In this document: positions 8,751 through 18,944 of the stretch, in pieces
Layout: the number at the start of each line of letters is the position of its first letter
How positions within the stretch are numbered: position 1 is the stretch's first letter
DNA from: Nocardioides xinjiangensis
Lineage (GTDB): Bacteria > Actinomycetota > Actinomycetes > Propionibacteriales > Nocardioidaceae
Length of the DNA stretch: 64,000 nt
Assembly (NCBI RefSeq): GCF_017916455.1
Contig: NZ_JAFMSY010000005.1
Span: 124,001-188,000, forward strand
Reading direction: 5' to 3'
The notes under the pieces: generated by a model
Databases searched by the model: none
What the model saw: the letters and a program-made list of their open reading frames with translations, nothing else
Told to the model about the DNA's origin: nothing
Position numbers and translations under genes: made by a program

Positions 8751-9977
8751 ATGACCAGGACCCGCACGTTCCTCGCGCTCGCAGCCGGCGCCCTGCTGCT
8801 GCCGATGCTGCCCGCGCCCGTCGCGAGCGCCGCCGAGCCGCGCAGCCGGGCCGAGACCTGGCCCGTCACGGGCAGCACCGCGATCACGGTGACCGGGCAC
8901 GGGTTCGGCCACGGGCGCGGGATGTCGCAGTACGGCGCCCTCGGCGCGGCCCAGCAGGGGCTCTCGTGGCGGCAGATCAACGAGTTCTACTACCCCGGCA
9001 CGACCTGGGGCGCGGTGCGCGGCAAGCTCCGCGTGCTCATCACCGCCGACACCGGGCGCGACGTGCAGGTCGTCGCCGAGCGCGGGATCAAGGTCACGAC
9101 GCTCGGCCGCAAGCGCACCTGGCGGCTGCCGCCCGTGGCGGCGCGCAAGTGGCGCCTCGTCGCGCGGGGCGACGACACCGCGGTCCAGTGGACCAAGGGC
9201 GGCGCCTGGCGCACGTGGCGGACCGTGCGGGGCGAGGCCGAGCTGACCGCCGCGGACGGCCGGCTCACCCTCGTCGTGCGCGGCGCGCGCCGGGAGTACC
9301 GCGGCGCCCTCCAGTCCGTGGCCGCGCGCGAGGGCGGCCGGCGGCAGACCGTCAACAGGGTCGGCATGGAGGCCTACCTGCGGGGCGTCGTGCCGCAGGA
9401 GGTGCCGGCGCTGTGGGAGCCGGCCGCGGTCAGCGCCCAGTCGGTCGCGGCGCGCACCTATGCGGCGTACGAGCGCGCGCACCCGGCGGCGGCGCACTAC
9501 GACATCTGCGACACCACCCAGTGCCAGGTCTACGGCGGCGCCGACGTCGAGCACCCGGCGGCGACCGAGGCGATCCGGGCGACCGCCAAGCAGGGCCTGT
9601 TCCACGACGGCCGACCCGCGTTCACCCAGTTCTCCGCCAGCAACGGCGGCTTCTCGGCCGCCGGGTCCATGCCGTACCTCGTCGCGCAGCCCGACCCCTA
9701 CGACGGCCTCGCGAACCCGAAGTACTCCACGTGGACGACCGTGATCGACGACACCCAGGTCGAGCGGCACTGGCCCGCGATCGGCGACCTGACGAGGATC
9801 GAGGTCATCTCGCGCGACGGCAACGGCGACTGGGGCGGTCGGGTCACCGACATGGCGTTCATCGGCACCACCGGCACGGCCCGCGTCGACGGCGACACCG
9901 TCCGCTCCTACTTCGGGCTCTACTCCGACTGGTTCACCTTCAGCGTGATGCCGCGGCAGAAGGGTCCGGTGCGGTAG
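8751..9977 (+). CDS. Secreted SpoIID/LytB-domain protein
   Basis: A 408-residue exported protein. The N-terminus is a Sec signal peptide (MTRTRT, hydrophobic run to about residue 25, cut near ASAAEP). SpoIID-fold motifs follow: GHGFGHGRGMSQYGA, YLRGVVPQEVPALWE, AVSAQSVAARTYAAYE and FSASNGGFSAAGSMPYL with the DPYDG loop. In endospore formers SpoIID is a lytic transglycosylase acting on stem-peptide-free glycan. The actinobacterial proteins are assumed to act on peptidoglycan, but activity is not shown by sequence. ATG 8751 was chosen over 8718 because of the ribosome binding site and the signal peptide. Its stop overlaps the next gene by one base. Confidence 0.92.
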   Translation: MTRTRTFLALAAGALLLPMLPAPVASAAEPRSRAETWPVTGSTAITVTGHGFGHGRGMSQYGALGAAQQGLSWRQINEFYYPGTTWGAVRGKLRVLITADTGRDVQVVAERGIKVTTLGRKRTWRLPPVAARKWRLVARGDDTAVQWTKGGAWRTWRTVRGEAELTAADGRLTLVVRGARREYRGALQSVAAREGGRRQTVNRVGMEAYLRGVVPQEVPALWEPAAVSAQSVAARTYAAYERAHPAAAHYDICDTTQCQVYGGADVEHPAATEAIRATAKQGLFHDGRPAFTQFSASNGGFSAAGSMPYLVAQPDPYDGLANPKYSTWTTVIDDTQVERHWPAIGDLTRIEVISRDGNGDWGGRVTDMAFIGTTGTARVDGDTVRSYFGLYSDWFTFSVMPRQKGPVR

Positions 9978-10921
9978 TGCCGCTGCCCGGGGCCCGGCTC
10001 GCGGCCGCGCTGGCGGCGCTGGTCCTCGCCGGCTCGGCCTGCCAGTCCGGCGGAGCGGCCGACGACGACGCCGACCTGCCCGACCCGGTGGTCAACGCCG
10101 AGGTCGCCACGCCCGTCGACTACGTCGCGATGGGTGACTCGTTCTCGGCCGGGCCGTTCATCGGCACGATGCGCAGCGACCCCAGCGGCTGCGCGCGGTC
10201 GAAGGACAACTACCCGGCCTTCCTCGCCGACTGGCTCGACGTGGCCAGCTACACCGACGTCACGTGCTCGGCCGCCACGACGGCGGACCTGTACGACCCG
10301 ATGACGATGTTCGACGGCAACGTGACCCGCCCGCAGCTCGACGCGGTGTCGGAGGAGACCGACCTGGTCACCCTCGGCATCGGCGGCAACGACTTCGGGA
10401 TCTACGACTCCCTGATCCGGTGCCAGCGCGGGACGGCGGCGCAGTGCCCGGTCGCGCAGCTGCGCACCGATGCCGGCAAGGTGGCCGGCCGCGTCCGGCA
10501 GGCGGTGCGCCGCATCCGCGACGCCGCGCCCGGCGCGGAGGTCCTCGTCGTGGGCTATCCCGACATCCTGCCCACGGAGGGCACCTGCCCGGCCGTCGGG
10601 GTACCCGCCGAGGTGCTCGGTCCGGTGGCCGAGGTCGCGGGGCTCCTCAACGACGCGCTGGAGCGCGGCGCGACCGCCGGGGGTGGTGAGTACGTCGACC
10701 TCGAGGCCGCCTCCGAGGGCCACGACGTGTGCGCCGGCGGCCGGGCGTGGGTCAACGGGCCCCGGCTCCGCGTCGGGGTCGCGGCGCCGTTCCACCCCAC
10801 GATCACCGGTATGCGCGCTGTCGCGGTCGAGGTCTTCCGGCACGTGACCGGCGAGGACCCCGCCGAGGTGGGCGAGTACGCCGAGCCCGACCCCGACGTG
10901 GTCGTCCTCAACGAGGGCTGA
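9977..10921 (+). CDS. Exported SGNH/GDSL hydrolase (lipase-like), possible lipoprotein
   Basis: A 314-residue esterase-type enzyme. The signal sequence LAAALAALVLAGSAC ends in a Cys that could be lipidated, although the lipobox GSAC is non-canonical at -3. The nucleophile is in AMGDSFSAGPF, the oxyanion Gly/Asn in LGIGGNDFG, and the catalytic His in FHPTITGM. Cysteine pairs around SGCARS, VTCSA, IRCQ and AQCP fit the disulfides of Streptomyces-type extracellular SGNH lipases. GTG 9977 shares its G with the preceding TAG stop, so it is coupled to the SpoIID gene and both products act outside the membrane. The 3' end overlaps the convergent pyruvate carboxylase gene by 14 bp. Confidence 0.9.
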   Translation: MPLPGARLAAALAALVLAGSACQSGGAADDDADLPDPVVNAEVATPVDYVAMGDSFSAGPFIGTMRSDPSGCARSKDNYPAFLADWLDVASYTDVTCSAATTADLYDPMTMFDGNVTRPQLDAVSEETDLVTLGIGGNDFGIYDSLIRCQRGTAAQCPVAQLRTDAGKVAGRVRQAVRRIRDAAPGAEVLVVGYPDILPTEGTCPAVGVPAEVLGPVAEVAGLLNDALERGATAGGGEYVDLEAASEGHDVCAGGRAWVNGPRLRVGVAAPFHPTITGMRAVAVEVFRHVTGEDPAEVGEYAEPDPDVVVLNEG

Positions 10922-13900
10922 TCACCAGCACCAGGTCGCCGCCCTCGACGGCCTGCGTCGACGGCACCGCCAGCCGCGCGACCGTGCCGGCCACCGGCGC
11001 GGTGATGGAGGCCTCCATCTTCATCGCCTCGATGGTCGCCACCGTCTGCCCGGCCTGCACCTCGTCGCCCTCGGCGACCGCCACGGTCACCGCCCCGTCG
11101 TAGGGGGCGGCGACGTGGCCGCGGTCCTTCGGGTCGGCCTTCTCGGCCGAGGCGACCTCGGCGGAGATGCTGCGGTCGCGCACCTGCACGGGTCGCATCT
11201 GGCCGTCGACGGTGGCCATCACGTTGCGGAGGCCGCGCTCGTCGGGCTCGCTGATCGCCTCGAGACCGAAGAGCATCTCCCGGCCCTCGCGCACCTGCAC
11301 GCGGTGCTCCTCGCCGCGGCGCAGGCCGTAGAGGTAGTCGATGGTGGAGACCGCCGAGAGGTCGCCGAAGGCCTCGCGCGACTCGCGGAAGGCGGCCGTG
11401 GGGCCCGGGAAGAGCAGCTCGTTGAGGGTGGCGCGGCGGTCGGAGGCCAGGCTCGCCTGCTGCTCCTCGGTGAGCTCCTCCGTCGGCTGCTTCCAGGTGC
11501 GGCCGGCGAGCGCCTTGGTGCGGAACGGCTCGGGCCAGCCGCCGGGCGGGTCGCCCAGCTCGCCGTTGAGGAAGCCGATCACCGAGTCCGGCACGTCGTA
11601 CGACGCCGGGTCGGCCTCGAACTCCGCCGGGTCCGCGCCCGCGGCGACGAGCGCGAGGGCGAGGTCGCCGACCACCTTGGAGGAGGGCGTCACCTTGACG
11701 ACGTTGCCGAGGATGTCGTTCGCCGCGGCGTACATGTCCTCGACCTGCTCGAACTTCTCGCCGAGGCCGAGCGCGATCGCCTGCTGGCGCAGGTTCGAGA
11801 GCTGCCCGCCGGGGATCTCGTGGCGGTAGACGCGGCCGGTCGGCGACGGCAGTCCGGACTCGAACGGCGCGTAGACGCGGCGCACGGCCTCCCAGTAGGG
11901 CTCCATCGCGTTGACCGCCGCCAGCGACAGGCCGGTCTCCCGCTCGGAGTGGTCGGTGGCCGAGACCAGCGCGGACAGCGCCGGCTGGGACGTCGTGCCC
12001 GCCATCGACGCGCACGCCGCGTCGACGGCGTCGACGCCCGACTCGATCGCGGCGACGAGCGTGGCGAGCTGCCCGCCCGGGGTGTCGTGGGTGTGGAGGT
12101 GGACCGGGAGGTCGAAGCGCTCGCGCAGCGCGGTGACCAGGGTGCGGGCCGCCGGGGCGCGCAGCAGGCCGGCCATGTCCTTGATCGCCAGCACGTGGGC
12201 GCCGGCCTCGACGATCTGGTCGGCCAGGCGCAGGTAGTAGTCGAGGGTGTAGAGCCGCTCGTCGGGCGAGGACAGGTCGCCGGTGTAGCAGAGCGCGACC
12301 TCGGCGACCGACGTGCCGGTGGCGCGGACGGCGTCGATGGCGGGCCGCATCTGCGAGACGTCGTTGAGGGCGTCGAAGATGCGGAAGACGTCGATGCCGG
12401 TCTCGGCCGCCTCCTGCACGAAGGCCTCGGTGACCTGAGTGGGGTACGGCGTGTAGCCGACGGTGTTGCGACCGCGCAGCAGCATCTGGAGCCCGACGTT
12501 GGGGATCGCCTCGCGCAGCGCGGCCAGCCGCTCCCACGGGTCCTCGGCCAGGAAGCGGAGCGCGACGTCGTACGTCGCCCCGCCCCAGCACTCCACCGAC
12601 CACAGCTGCGGCGTGGTGCGGGCGACGTGGTCGGCGACAGCGAGGAGGTCGCGGGTGCGCACGCGGGTGGCGAGCAGCGACTGGTGCGCGTCGCGGAACG
12701 TGGTGTCGGTGACCGCGACCCGGTCCTGCGCGCGCAGGCGGCGCGCGAACTCCTCGGGCCCGACGTCGCGCAGCAGCTGGCGGGTCCCGGGGGGCACCGG
12801 CTGGGAGCGGTCGAGCGGCGGCAGCTTGGTGGCGGGAGCGACGGAGACGGGCGCCGGGCCGTGCGGCTGGTTGACGGTGACGTCGGCGAGGTAGGCCAGC
12901 AGCTTCGTGGCGCGGTCGCCGCCGAGGTTCGCCTTGAGCAGGTTGGGGTGGTCCTCGATGAAGGAGGTGGTCACGCCGCCCGCGGCGAAGTCGGGGTCGG
13001 CGAGCACGGCCTGGAGGAAGCCGACGTTCGTCGAGACGCCGCGGATGCGGAACTCCAGCAGCGCGCGCCGCGCCTTCTGCACCGCGGCCTCGAAGGTGCG
13101 GCCGCGGCAGGTCAGCTTGGCGAGCATCGAGTCGAAGTGGGGGCTGATCTCGGCGCCGGTGTAGGTCGTGCCGCCGTCGAGCCGCACGCCCGGGCCACCG
13201 GGGGAGCGGTAGGTGGTGATCTTCCCGGTGTCGGGCCGGAAGCCGTTGGCGGGGTCCTCGGTGGTGATGCGGCACTGCAGCGCGAAGCCGCGCGGCTCGA
13301 CGGCGTCCTGGGTGAGGTCGAGGTCGGCCAGCGTGGCGCCGGCGGCGATGAGCATCTGCGACTGCACCAGGTCGACGGCGGTCACCTCCTCGGTGACGGT
13401 GTGCTCGACCTGGATGCGGGGGTTCATCTCGATGAAGACGTAGCGGCCGGCCGGGTCGAGCAGGAACTCGACCGTGCCGGCGTTCTTGTAGCCGATCTCG
13501 CGGGCGAAGCGGACGGCGTCGGCGCAGATCCGGTCGCGCAGCTCGGGGTCGAGGTTGGGTGCCGGCGCGATCTCGACGACCTTCTGGTGGCGCCGCTGCA
13601 CCGAGCAGTCCCGCTCGTAGAGGTGGATCACGCCCTCGTCGGAGCCAGTGCCGTCGGAGAGGATCTGGACCTCGATGTGGCGGGGGTCGACGACGGCCTG
13701 CTCGATGAAGACCGTCGGGTCGCCGAAGGCGCCCTCGGCCTCGCGCATGCAGGTCTCGATGGCCTCGCGCAGGTCGGCGCGGTCCTCGACGCGGCGCATG
13801 CCGCGGCCACCGCCGCCCGCGACGGCCTTGACGAAGAGCGGCGCCTCGATCTGCTCGGCGGCGGCGAGGAGCTCCTTGACGTCGGTCGACGGAGGCACGG

Positions 13901-14300
13901 ACTCCAGCACGGGTACGCCGGCCGCGCGGGCCGCCGCGATCGCGCGCGCCTTGTTGCCGGTCAGCGTGAGCACCTCGGCGCTCGGGCCGATGAAGGTGAT
14001 GCCGGCGGCGGCGCACGCCTCGGCGAGCGCGGGGTTCTCGGACAGGAAGCCGTAGCCGGGGTAGATGGCGTCGGCGCCGCACTCCACGGCGACCGCCACG
14101 ATCGCCTCGTGGTCGAGGTAGGCGCGGACCGGGTGGCCCTCCTCGCCGATCTGGTAGGCCTCCTCGGCCTTCATCCGGTGCTCGGACCAGCGGTCCTCGT
14201 GGGGGAAGACGGCCACTGTGCGCGCACCGATCTCGCGTGCGGCGCGGAAGGCCCGGACTGCGATCTCGCCACGGTTGGCGACGAGCACCTTGGAGAACAT
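10908..14300 (-). CDS. pyc: Pyruvate carboxylase
   Basis: A 1130-residue single-chain biotin enzyme that makes oxaloacetate from pyruvate, bicarbonate and ATP. Order of domains: biotin carboxylase ([20 protein letters not shown] at the start, GGGGRGMRRV ATP loop, EMNPRIQVEHTVTEEV), carboxyltransferase from about 530 (VTDTTFRDAHQSLLATR, WGGATYDVALRFL, AIKDMAGLL), and the biotinyl domain with EAMKMEAS (Lys near 1094). Length equals the family norm. ATG 14300 lies six bases after TAGCGT (14312-14307), so it is leaderless. It is read toward the SGNH hydrolase and the 3' ends overlap. An anaplerotic role is certain from the family. Confidence 0.97.
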   Translation of the reverse strand: MFSKVLVANRGEIAVRAFRAAREIGARTVAVFPHEDRWSEHRMKAEEAYQIGEEGHPVRAYLDHEAIVAVAVECGADAIYPGYGFLSENPALAEACAAAGITFIGPSAEVLTLTGNKARAIAAARAAGVPVLESVPPSTDVKELLAAAEQIEAPLFVKAVAGGGGRGMRRVEDRADLREAIETCMREAEGAFGDPTVFIEQAVVDPRHIEVQILSDGTGSDEGVIHLYERDCSVQRRHQKVVEIAPAPNLDPELRDRICADAVRFAREIGYKNAGTVEFLLDPAGRYVFIEMNPRIQVEHTVTEEVTAVDLVQSQMLIAAGATLADLDLTQDAVEPRGFALQCRITTEDPANGFRPDTGKITTYRSPGGPGVRLDGGTTYTGAEISPHFDSMLAKLTCRGRTFEAAVQKARRALLEFRIRGVSTNVGFLQAVLADPDFAAGGVTTSFIEDHPNLLKANLGGDRATKLLAYLADVTVNQPHGPAPVSVAPATKLPPLDRSQPVPPGTRQLLRDVGPEEFARRLRAQDRVAVTDTTFRDAHQSLLATRVRTRDLLAVADHVARTTPQLWSVECWGGATYDVALRFLAEDPWERLAALREAIPNVGLQMLLRGRNTVGYTPYPTQVTEAFVQEAAETGIDVFRIFDALNDVSQMRPAIDAVRATGTSVAEVALCYTGDLSSPDERLYTLDYYLRLADQIVEAGAHVLAIKDMAGLLRAPAARTLVTALRERFDLPVHLHTHDTPGGQLATLVAAIESGVDAVDAACASMAGTTSQPALSALVSATDHSERETGLSLAAVNAMEPYWEAVRRVYAPFESGLPSPTGRVYRHEIPGGQLSNLRQQAIALGLGEKFEQVEDMYAAANDILGNVVKVTPSSKVVGDLALALVAAGADPAEFEADPASYDVPDSVIGFLNGELGDPPGGWPEPFRTKALAGRTWKQPTEELTEEQQASLASDRRATLNELLFPGPTAAFRESREAFGDLSAVSTIDYLYGLRRGEEHRVQVREGREMLFGLEAISEPDERGLRNVMATVDGQMRPVQVRDRSISAEVASAEKADPKDRGHVAAPYDGAVTVAVAEGDEVQAGQTVATIEAMKMEASITAPVAGTVARLAVPSTQAVEGGDLVLVISPR

Positions 14301-14397
14301 GGCCGAACGCTATCCATCGGCCGGTGCGACCGGGGTTACCGGTCCGTACTCCGGTCGGCGCGCTCCGTGGTCAGCGAGCGAGCGCCGGTCCTGGTCG

Positions 14398-14477
14398 CCC
14401 CCGGTAACGCCCCGGAACGTGCACTCCCGCCCCCACTGATGGGGGCGGGAGTGTGCAGTCGGGGGCGTTACCGGGGG
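14398..14477. repeat. Long inverted repeat, copy 1 of a dispersed palindromic repeat
   Basis: Arms of 38 bp (14398-14435 and 14440-14477) with a CTGA loop. Landmarks on the left arm are CCCCCGGTAACG and GCACTCCCGCCCCCA; the right arm is their complement with a few mismatches near the middle. It lies between the pyruvate carboxylase promoter and the end of the biotin carboxylase gene, so it could also terminate the latter. A closely related copy is at 61176-61249. Confidence 0.85.
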
Positions 14478-14490
14478 GATCGGGCGGCGG

Positions 14491-16269
14491 TCAGCCCTGG
14501 ATCTCGCAGATGACCGCGCCGTTGGCGACGGTCGCGCCGACCTCGGCCTGGAGCCCGGTGACGGTGCCGGACTTGTGGGCCTTGAGCGGCTGCTCCATCT
14601 TCATCGCCTCCATGACCACGATGGTGTCGCCCTCGGCGACCTCCTGGCCCTCGGTGACGACGACCTTGACGATCGTGCCCTGCATCGGGGAGGTGACCGC
14701 GTCGCCGGACGCCGCGGCCCCGGCCTTCCTGGCCGACCGCTGGGGCTTCTTCGCCCCGGCTGCGCCGCCGCCGGCACCGGCGAGGCCGCCGAGCCCGGCC
14801 GGGAGGACGACCTCGAGGCGGCGACCGCCGACCTCCACGGTGACCTTCTGCCGCTCGGCCGCCTCCGCGGCCTCCGCGGCGTCGCCGGCGTACGGCTCGA
14901 TCCGGTTGTCGAACTCGGTCTCGATCCACTGGGTGTAGACGTCGAAGGAGCCGGTGCCGTCGGGGGTGGAGGGACCGACGTACGCCGGGTCCCGCACGAC
15001 CGCGCGGTGGAACGGGATGACGGTGGGCATGCCGTCGACGACGAACTCGTCGAGCGCGCGGCGCGAGCGCTCCAGCGCCTGGGTGCGGTCGCGGCCGGTG
15101 ACGATCAGCTTGGCGATGAGGGAGTCGAACGAGCCGGGGATCGTCTCGCCGTTCTCGTAGCCGCCGTCGAGGCGTACGCCGGGACCGGACGGCGGGCTCC
15201 ACGCGGACAGGGTGCCGGGGGCGGGCATGAAGTTGCGGCCGCCGTCCTCGGCGTTGATGCGGTACTCGATGGAGTGCCCGCGGATCTCGGGGTCGTCGTA
15301 GCCGAGCTCCTCGCCGGCGGCGATGCGGAACATCTCGCGCACCAGGTCGATGCCGGTGACCTCCTCGGAGACGCAGTGCTCGACCTGGAGGCGGGTGTTG
15401 ACCTCGAGGAAGGAGATCGTGCCGTCCTGCGCGACGAGGAACTCGCAGGTGCCGGCGCCGTGGTAGCCGGCCTCCTTGAGGATCCGCTTGGACGACTCGT
15501 AGAGCTCGGTGAGCTGCGCGTCGGTGAGGAACGGCGCGGGCGCCTCCTCGACCAGCTTCTGGTTGCGGCGCTGGAGCGAGCAGTCGCGGGTGGAGACCAC
15601 GACGACGTTGCCGTGCTGGTCGGCCAGGCACTGGGTCTCGACGTGGCGGGGCTTGTCGAGGAACTTCTCGACCAGGCACTCCCCGCGGCCGAACGCGGTG
15701 ACCGCCTCGCGCACCGCGGACTCGTAGGCGTCGGGGATCTCCTCCAGGGTCCGGGCGACCTTGAGGCCGCGCCCGCCGCCGCCGAAGACGGCCTTGATGG
15801 CGACGGGGAGGCCGTTGGCCCTGGCGAACTCGACGACCTCGTCGGCGTCGGCGACCGGGTCCTTGGTGCCCGGCGCCAGGGGCGCGTTCGCCTTGTCGGC
15901 GATGTGCTTGGCCTTCGCCTTGTCGCCGAGAGCCTCGATGGCCGCCGGCGGCGGGCCGATCCAGATCAGCCCGGCGTCGATGACGGCCTGGGCGAAGTCG
16001 GCGTTCTCGGCCAGGAAGCCGTAGCCGGGGTGCACGGAGTCGGCGCCGGACCGCTGCGCGACGGCGATGATCTTGGCGATGTCGAGGTAGGACTCGGCGG
16101 GCGTCGCGCCGCCCAGGGAGTGCGCCTCGTCGGCCAGGCGGACGAAGAGGGCGTCGCGGTCGGGGTCGGCGTACACCGCCACGGAGCCGATGCCGGCGTC
16201 CTTGCAGGCGCGGACGACGCGGACGGCGATCTCGCCACGGTTGGCGATGAGGACCTTCTTCAAGCTCAC
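14491..16269 (-). CDS. accA3: Acyl-CoA carboxylase alpha subunit (biotin carboxylase plus BCCP)
   Basis: A 592-residue protein that carboxylates its own biotin and supplies CO2 to AccD-type carboxyltransferases, making malonyl-CoA or methylmalonyl-CoA. It has [20 protein letters not shown], the [14 protein letters not shown] and [11 protein letters not shown] motifs, [16 protein letters not shown], an Ala/Gly-rich linker and the C-terminal biotinyl EAMKMEQPL (Lys near 557). Length is close to mycobacterial AccA3. GTG 16269 is preceded by AGGAG at a 7-nt spacing. The beta and epsilon subunits lie separately at 31837-33489 and 31616-31837. The long inverted repeat directly follows its stop. Confidence 0.96.
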   Translation of the reverse strand: MSLKKVLIANRGEIAVRVVRACKDAGIGSVAVYADPDRDALFVRLADEAHSLGGATPAESYLDIAKIIAVAQRSGADSVHPGYGFLAENADFAQAVIDAGLIWIGPPPAAIEALGDKAKAKHIADKANAPLAPGTKDPVADADEVVEFARANGLPVAIKAVFGGGGRGLKVARTLEEIPDAYESAVREAVTAFGRGECLVEKFLDKPRHVETQCLADQHGNVVVVSTRDCSLQRRNQKLVEEAPAPFLTDAQLTELYESSKRILKEAGYHGAGTCEFLVAQDGTISFLEVNTRLQVEHCVSEEVTGIDLVREMFRIAAGEELGYDDPEIRGHSIEYRINAEDGGRNFMPAPGTLSAWSPPSGPGVRLDGGYENGETIPGSFDSLIAKLIVTGRDRTQALERSRRALDEFVVDGMPTVIPFHRAVVRDPAYVGPSTPDGTGSFDVYTQWIETEFDNRIEPYAGDAAEAAEAAERQKVTVEVGGRRLEVVLPAGLGGLAGAGGGAAGAKKPQRSARKAGAAASGDAVTSPMQGTIVKVVVTEGQEVAEGDTIVVMEAMKMEQPLKAHKSGTVTGLQAEVGATVANGAVICEIQG

Positions 16270-16313
16270 GCGGGGCTCCTGGTTCGAGGTGCGGAGGCGT
16301 ACCGCTCGGCAGG

Positions 16314-18944
16314 CTACCGCGCCCCCAGCACGGCGCGACCGACCGCGTGGCCGACAGGGCGCACGAGGCGGGCGTAGGCGACGCCGACTGTGAGGGACGC
16401 CACAAGGGCGAGCCACTGGTGGCCGGCGTCCTCGAGGGCCGGGTAGACCTGCCAGTGCGTGAGGTAGATGAACAGGCTGGCCCCGGCGAGCACGCCGGCG
16501 GCGCGCGCCAGCAGCGGCGGGACGACGACGTGCGGCACCCACAGCAGGAGCAGGAAGCCGGCGAGCACGATCGCCTCGCGGTGCGGCTGGCCGAAGAACC
16601 CGACCGTGAGGACCACGGCCAGCGCCGAGACGAGGACGCGGCGGCGGGGCGTGGTCGCGCGGGCACCCGCCCAGCCGAGGGTGAAGAAGAACGCCACCAC
16701 GAGGGTCGTGTAGCGCTCGGTGGGGCCGGCCCGGAGCCCGACCTCCGCGAAGCGCGCCGCTGCGGCGACGCCGAGCACGCCGAGCGCGAACCCGAAGGGC
16801 GTGCGCCGCTCGAGGCGGTGCAGCACGGGCAGGGTGGTGGTGGCGAGCGCGGCCGCCGTGATCCACACGAGCGACTCGAGGAACCACAGCTGCCACTGGT
16901 CGTCCCACTCCGAGCCGTTGACGAGCTCGCGGACGAGGAGGACCGTGGTGAGGTCGTAGCTGCCGAGCAGGAGGGCCGCGCCGCCCACCCAGAGCACGGC
17001 CGGCACGACGAGCTGGGCGAGGCCGGAGAGCCCGTGCCGCAGCCGGGCACGGGCGCCGCCGCTCGCGGACAGCTGGAACCGGGCGAAGTTGAAGCCGGCG
17101 AGCGCCAGCAGCAGGTGGGCGCCACCCTCGAGCGCGACGAGGTCGACGTGGGAGGCGACGACGAACAGGATCGCCAGCGCGCGCAGCGCGACCGTCGTGT
17201 CGAGCCGCGTGCGGCGGGCGGCCGGGCGCCGTGGTGCACTGCCGTCGCCATCGCCGACGGCACGGCCGTCGCGGCTGTCCGCACGCCCCGGGTGCCCGTC
17301 GCCGTGGGCGGCCAGCCGCTCGAGCTCGCCGATGCCGCGGGTGTGCCAGCCGGACGGCAGGCCGGCGGGGAAGCGGTCGGCCAGCCGGGTCGCCAGCTCG
17401 ACGTAGGACAGCGAGTCGCCGCCGAGGTCGACGAACGAGTCGGCCTCGGTGGCGTCGGGCCGGCGCAGCACGCGGACGAAGTCGGTGCGGACCGGGGTGC
17501 TGGTGCCCGCCGTCCCGTCGGCGGCGTGGCGCGCCTCGTGCTCGGCCTGCTCGTCCAGCCCGGCCAGCTCGGCCAGGGCGGCGTAGTCCGGCTTGCCGGA
17601 CCCGGTCAGCGGCGCCTGCGGCAGCACGGTGGTGCGCACGGCGTGGGGAGGTACGCCGCACTGGCTGACGACGACGGCGCGTGCGGCAGCGCTGTCGCGG
17701 CCGGCGCCGAGGAAGACGTGGACCGCGCGGTCGGTCGCCACGACACGCGCCGTGCGGTCGACCTCGGCACGGAGGCGGCGCTCGACCCCGTCGAGGTCGA
17801 TGCGCAGGCCGAAGACCTTGCCGTAGCGGCTGAGCCGGCCGACCACCTCGAACACCCCGTCGCGCTCCCGGGCGAGGTCGCCGGTGCGCAGCTCGGTCGT
17901 CTCGCGCCCGAGCGCGAGGTCGGCGGGGGACTCGGCGTAGCCGAGCATCACGTTGGGTCCGGAGTAGACGAGCTCGCCGGTGCCCGGTCGCGTGTCCACC
18001 GTCTCGTCGAGGCGCAGGCGTCCGCCGGGGATCGCGACACCGATCGCCCCGGCGTGGTCCTCGACGAGGTGTGGCGGCAGCCAGGCCATGCGCGCGGTCG
18101 CCTCGGTGGCGCCGTACATCACGACGAGGTCCCAGCCCCGCTCGCGGCCGGCCCGGCTCCAGCGGCGCACGTCCTCCGGCGCGAGCCGGCCGCCGGCCTG
18201 GGTCACCTGTCGCAGGGTGGGCAGCTCGCGGTCCTCGAAGCCGCTGGTGGCCAGCAGGTCGAAGGTGTGCGGCACGCCGGCGAAGCTGGTGACGCCCGTG
18301 CGGGCGGCGAGGTCCCAGAAGCAGTCGTCGACGACGCTCAGCCCGGTGAGCACGACGCTCGCGCCGGCGACGAGGTGCGAGTGCAGCACCGACAGGCCGT
18401 AGCAGTAGTGCAGCGGCAGGGTCGTGGCGGCGCGGTCGGTCGGGCGGAGCGCGAGGTAGTCGGCGATGGCGGCGGCGTTGCTCGCGACGTTGTCGCGCGA
18501 GAGGCGCACCAGCTTCGGGGAGCCGGTCGTGCCCGACGTGCTGAGCAGGAGGGCGAGGTCGGGGTGGAGGTCGTGCGCGCCCACCCCGCGACGTACGTCG
18601 TCGGCGGCGCCGGCGCTGCAGACGATGTCCGGGTCGTAGGCCTCGACGAGCGCTCGGCGCTGCGCGGGGCGCCCGTCGGGCACGACGAGGGCCACGTGGC
18701 CGTGCTGGAGCGCGGCGAGGTAGGCCACGAGCGAGTCGAGGTCGTTGCTCCCCTCGACGAGCACGAGCCGGCGCGCGGGACCCCAGGACGCCGCACGGTC
18801 CGCGACCCGACGGGCGAGCCCGGCGTGGGTCAGCACCGTGCCGTCGGTGACGACGGCCGGCGCCTCGCCGTAGTGGGCGTGGTCGAGGACCGGACGGGTC
18901 GCGACGGTGCGGCGCAGCGCCGGCTGCGGGACGGTGAGGGTCAC
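16314..18944 (-). CDS. NRPS-like fusion: AMP-forming adenylation domain, carrier domain, membrane acyltransferase-3 domain
   Basis: An 876-residue trimodular protein. Residues 1-460 are an ANL adenylation domain with [18 protein letters not shown] (about 132-149), [13 protein letters not shown] (274-286), ELRTGDL (351-357), [14 protein letters not shown] and the catalytic Lys in [10 protein letters not shown] (about 451). Residues 485-545 form a carrier domain with [16 protein letters not shown], where Ser511 would carry phosphopantetheine. After a charged linker, residues 580-876 form a polytopic acyltransferase-3-like domain with [18 protein letters not shown] and about ten hydrophobic spans. 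This arrangement suggests activation of an acid or amino acid, loading on the carrier, and transfer to an acceptor at or across the membrane, like DltA-DltC-DltB in one chain (inference). The GTGA overlap with the ABC ATPase gene couples it to the iron transporter. The substrate is not recognisable. Confidence 0.88.
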   Translation of the reverse strand: MTLTVPQPALRRTVATRPVLDHAHYGEAPAVVTDGTVLTHAGLARRVADRAASWGPARRLVLVEGSNDLDSLVAYLAALQHGHVALVVPDGRPAQRRALVEAYDPDIVCSAGAADDVRRGVGAHDLHPDLALLLSTSGTTGSPKLVRLSRDNVASNAAAIADYLALRPTDRAATTLPLHYCYGLSVLHSHLVAGASVVLTGLSVVDDCFWDLAARTGVTSFAGVPHTFDLLATSGFEDRELPTLRQVTQAGGRLAPEDVRRWSRAGRERGWDLVVMYGATEATARMAWLPPHLVEDHAGAIGVAIPGGRLRLDETVDTRPGTGELVYSGPNVMLGYAESPADLALGRETTELRTGDLARERDGVFEVVGRLSRYGKVFGLRIDLDGVERRLRAEVDRTARVVATDRAVHVFLGAGRDSAAARAVVVSQCGVPPHAVRTTVLPQAPLTGSGKPDYAALAELAGLDEQAEHEARHAADGTAGTSTPVRTDFVRVLRRPDATEADSFVDLGGDSLSYVELATRLADRFPAGLPSGWHTRGIGELERLAAHGDGHPGRADSRDGRAVGDGDGSAPRRPAARRTRLDTTVALRALAILFVVASHVDLVALEGGAHLLLALAGFNFARFQLSASGGARARLRHGLSGLAQLVVPAVLWVGGAALLLGSYDLTTVLLVRELVNGSEWDDQWQLWFLESLVWITAAALATTTLPVLHRLERRTPFGFALGVLGVAAAARFAEVGLRAGPTERYTTLVVAFFFTLGWAGARATTPRRRVLVSALAVVLTVGFFGQPHREAIVLAGFLLLLWVPHVVVPPLLARAAGVLAGASLFIYLTHWQVYPALEDAGHQWLALVASLTVGVAYARLVRPVGHAVGRAVLGAR

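Noticed and set aside
8486..9976. Apparent long N-terminal extension of the SGNH hydrolase
   Set aside because: The extension overlaps the SpoIID gene in another frame. The signal peptide begins at GTG 9977, which overlaps the SpoIID stop as expected for coupled genes.
11115..14513. 1132-codon open frame on the plus strand
   Set aside because: It is the antisense shadow of pyruvate carboxylase. Its protein text is low-complexity Val/Gly/Asp/Arg-rich with no domain, while the minus strand encodes a full, motif-complete enzyme.
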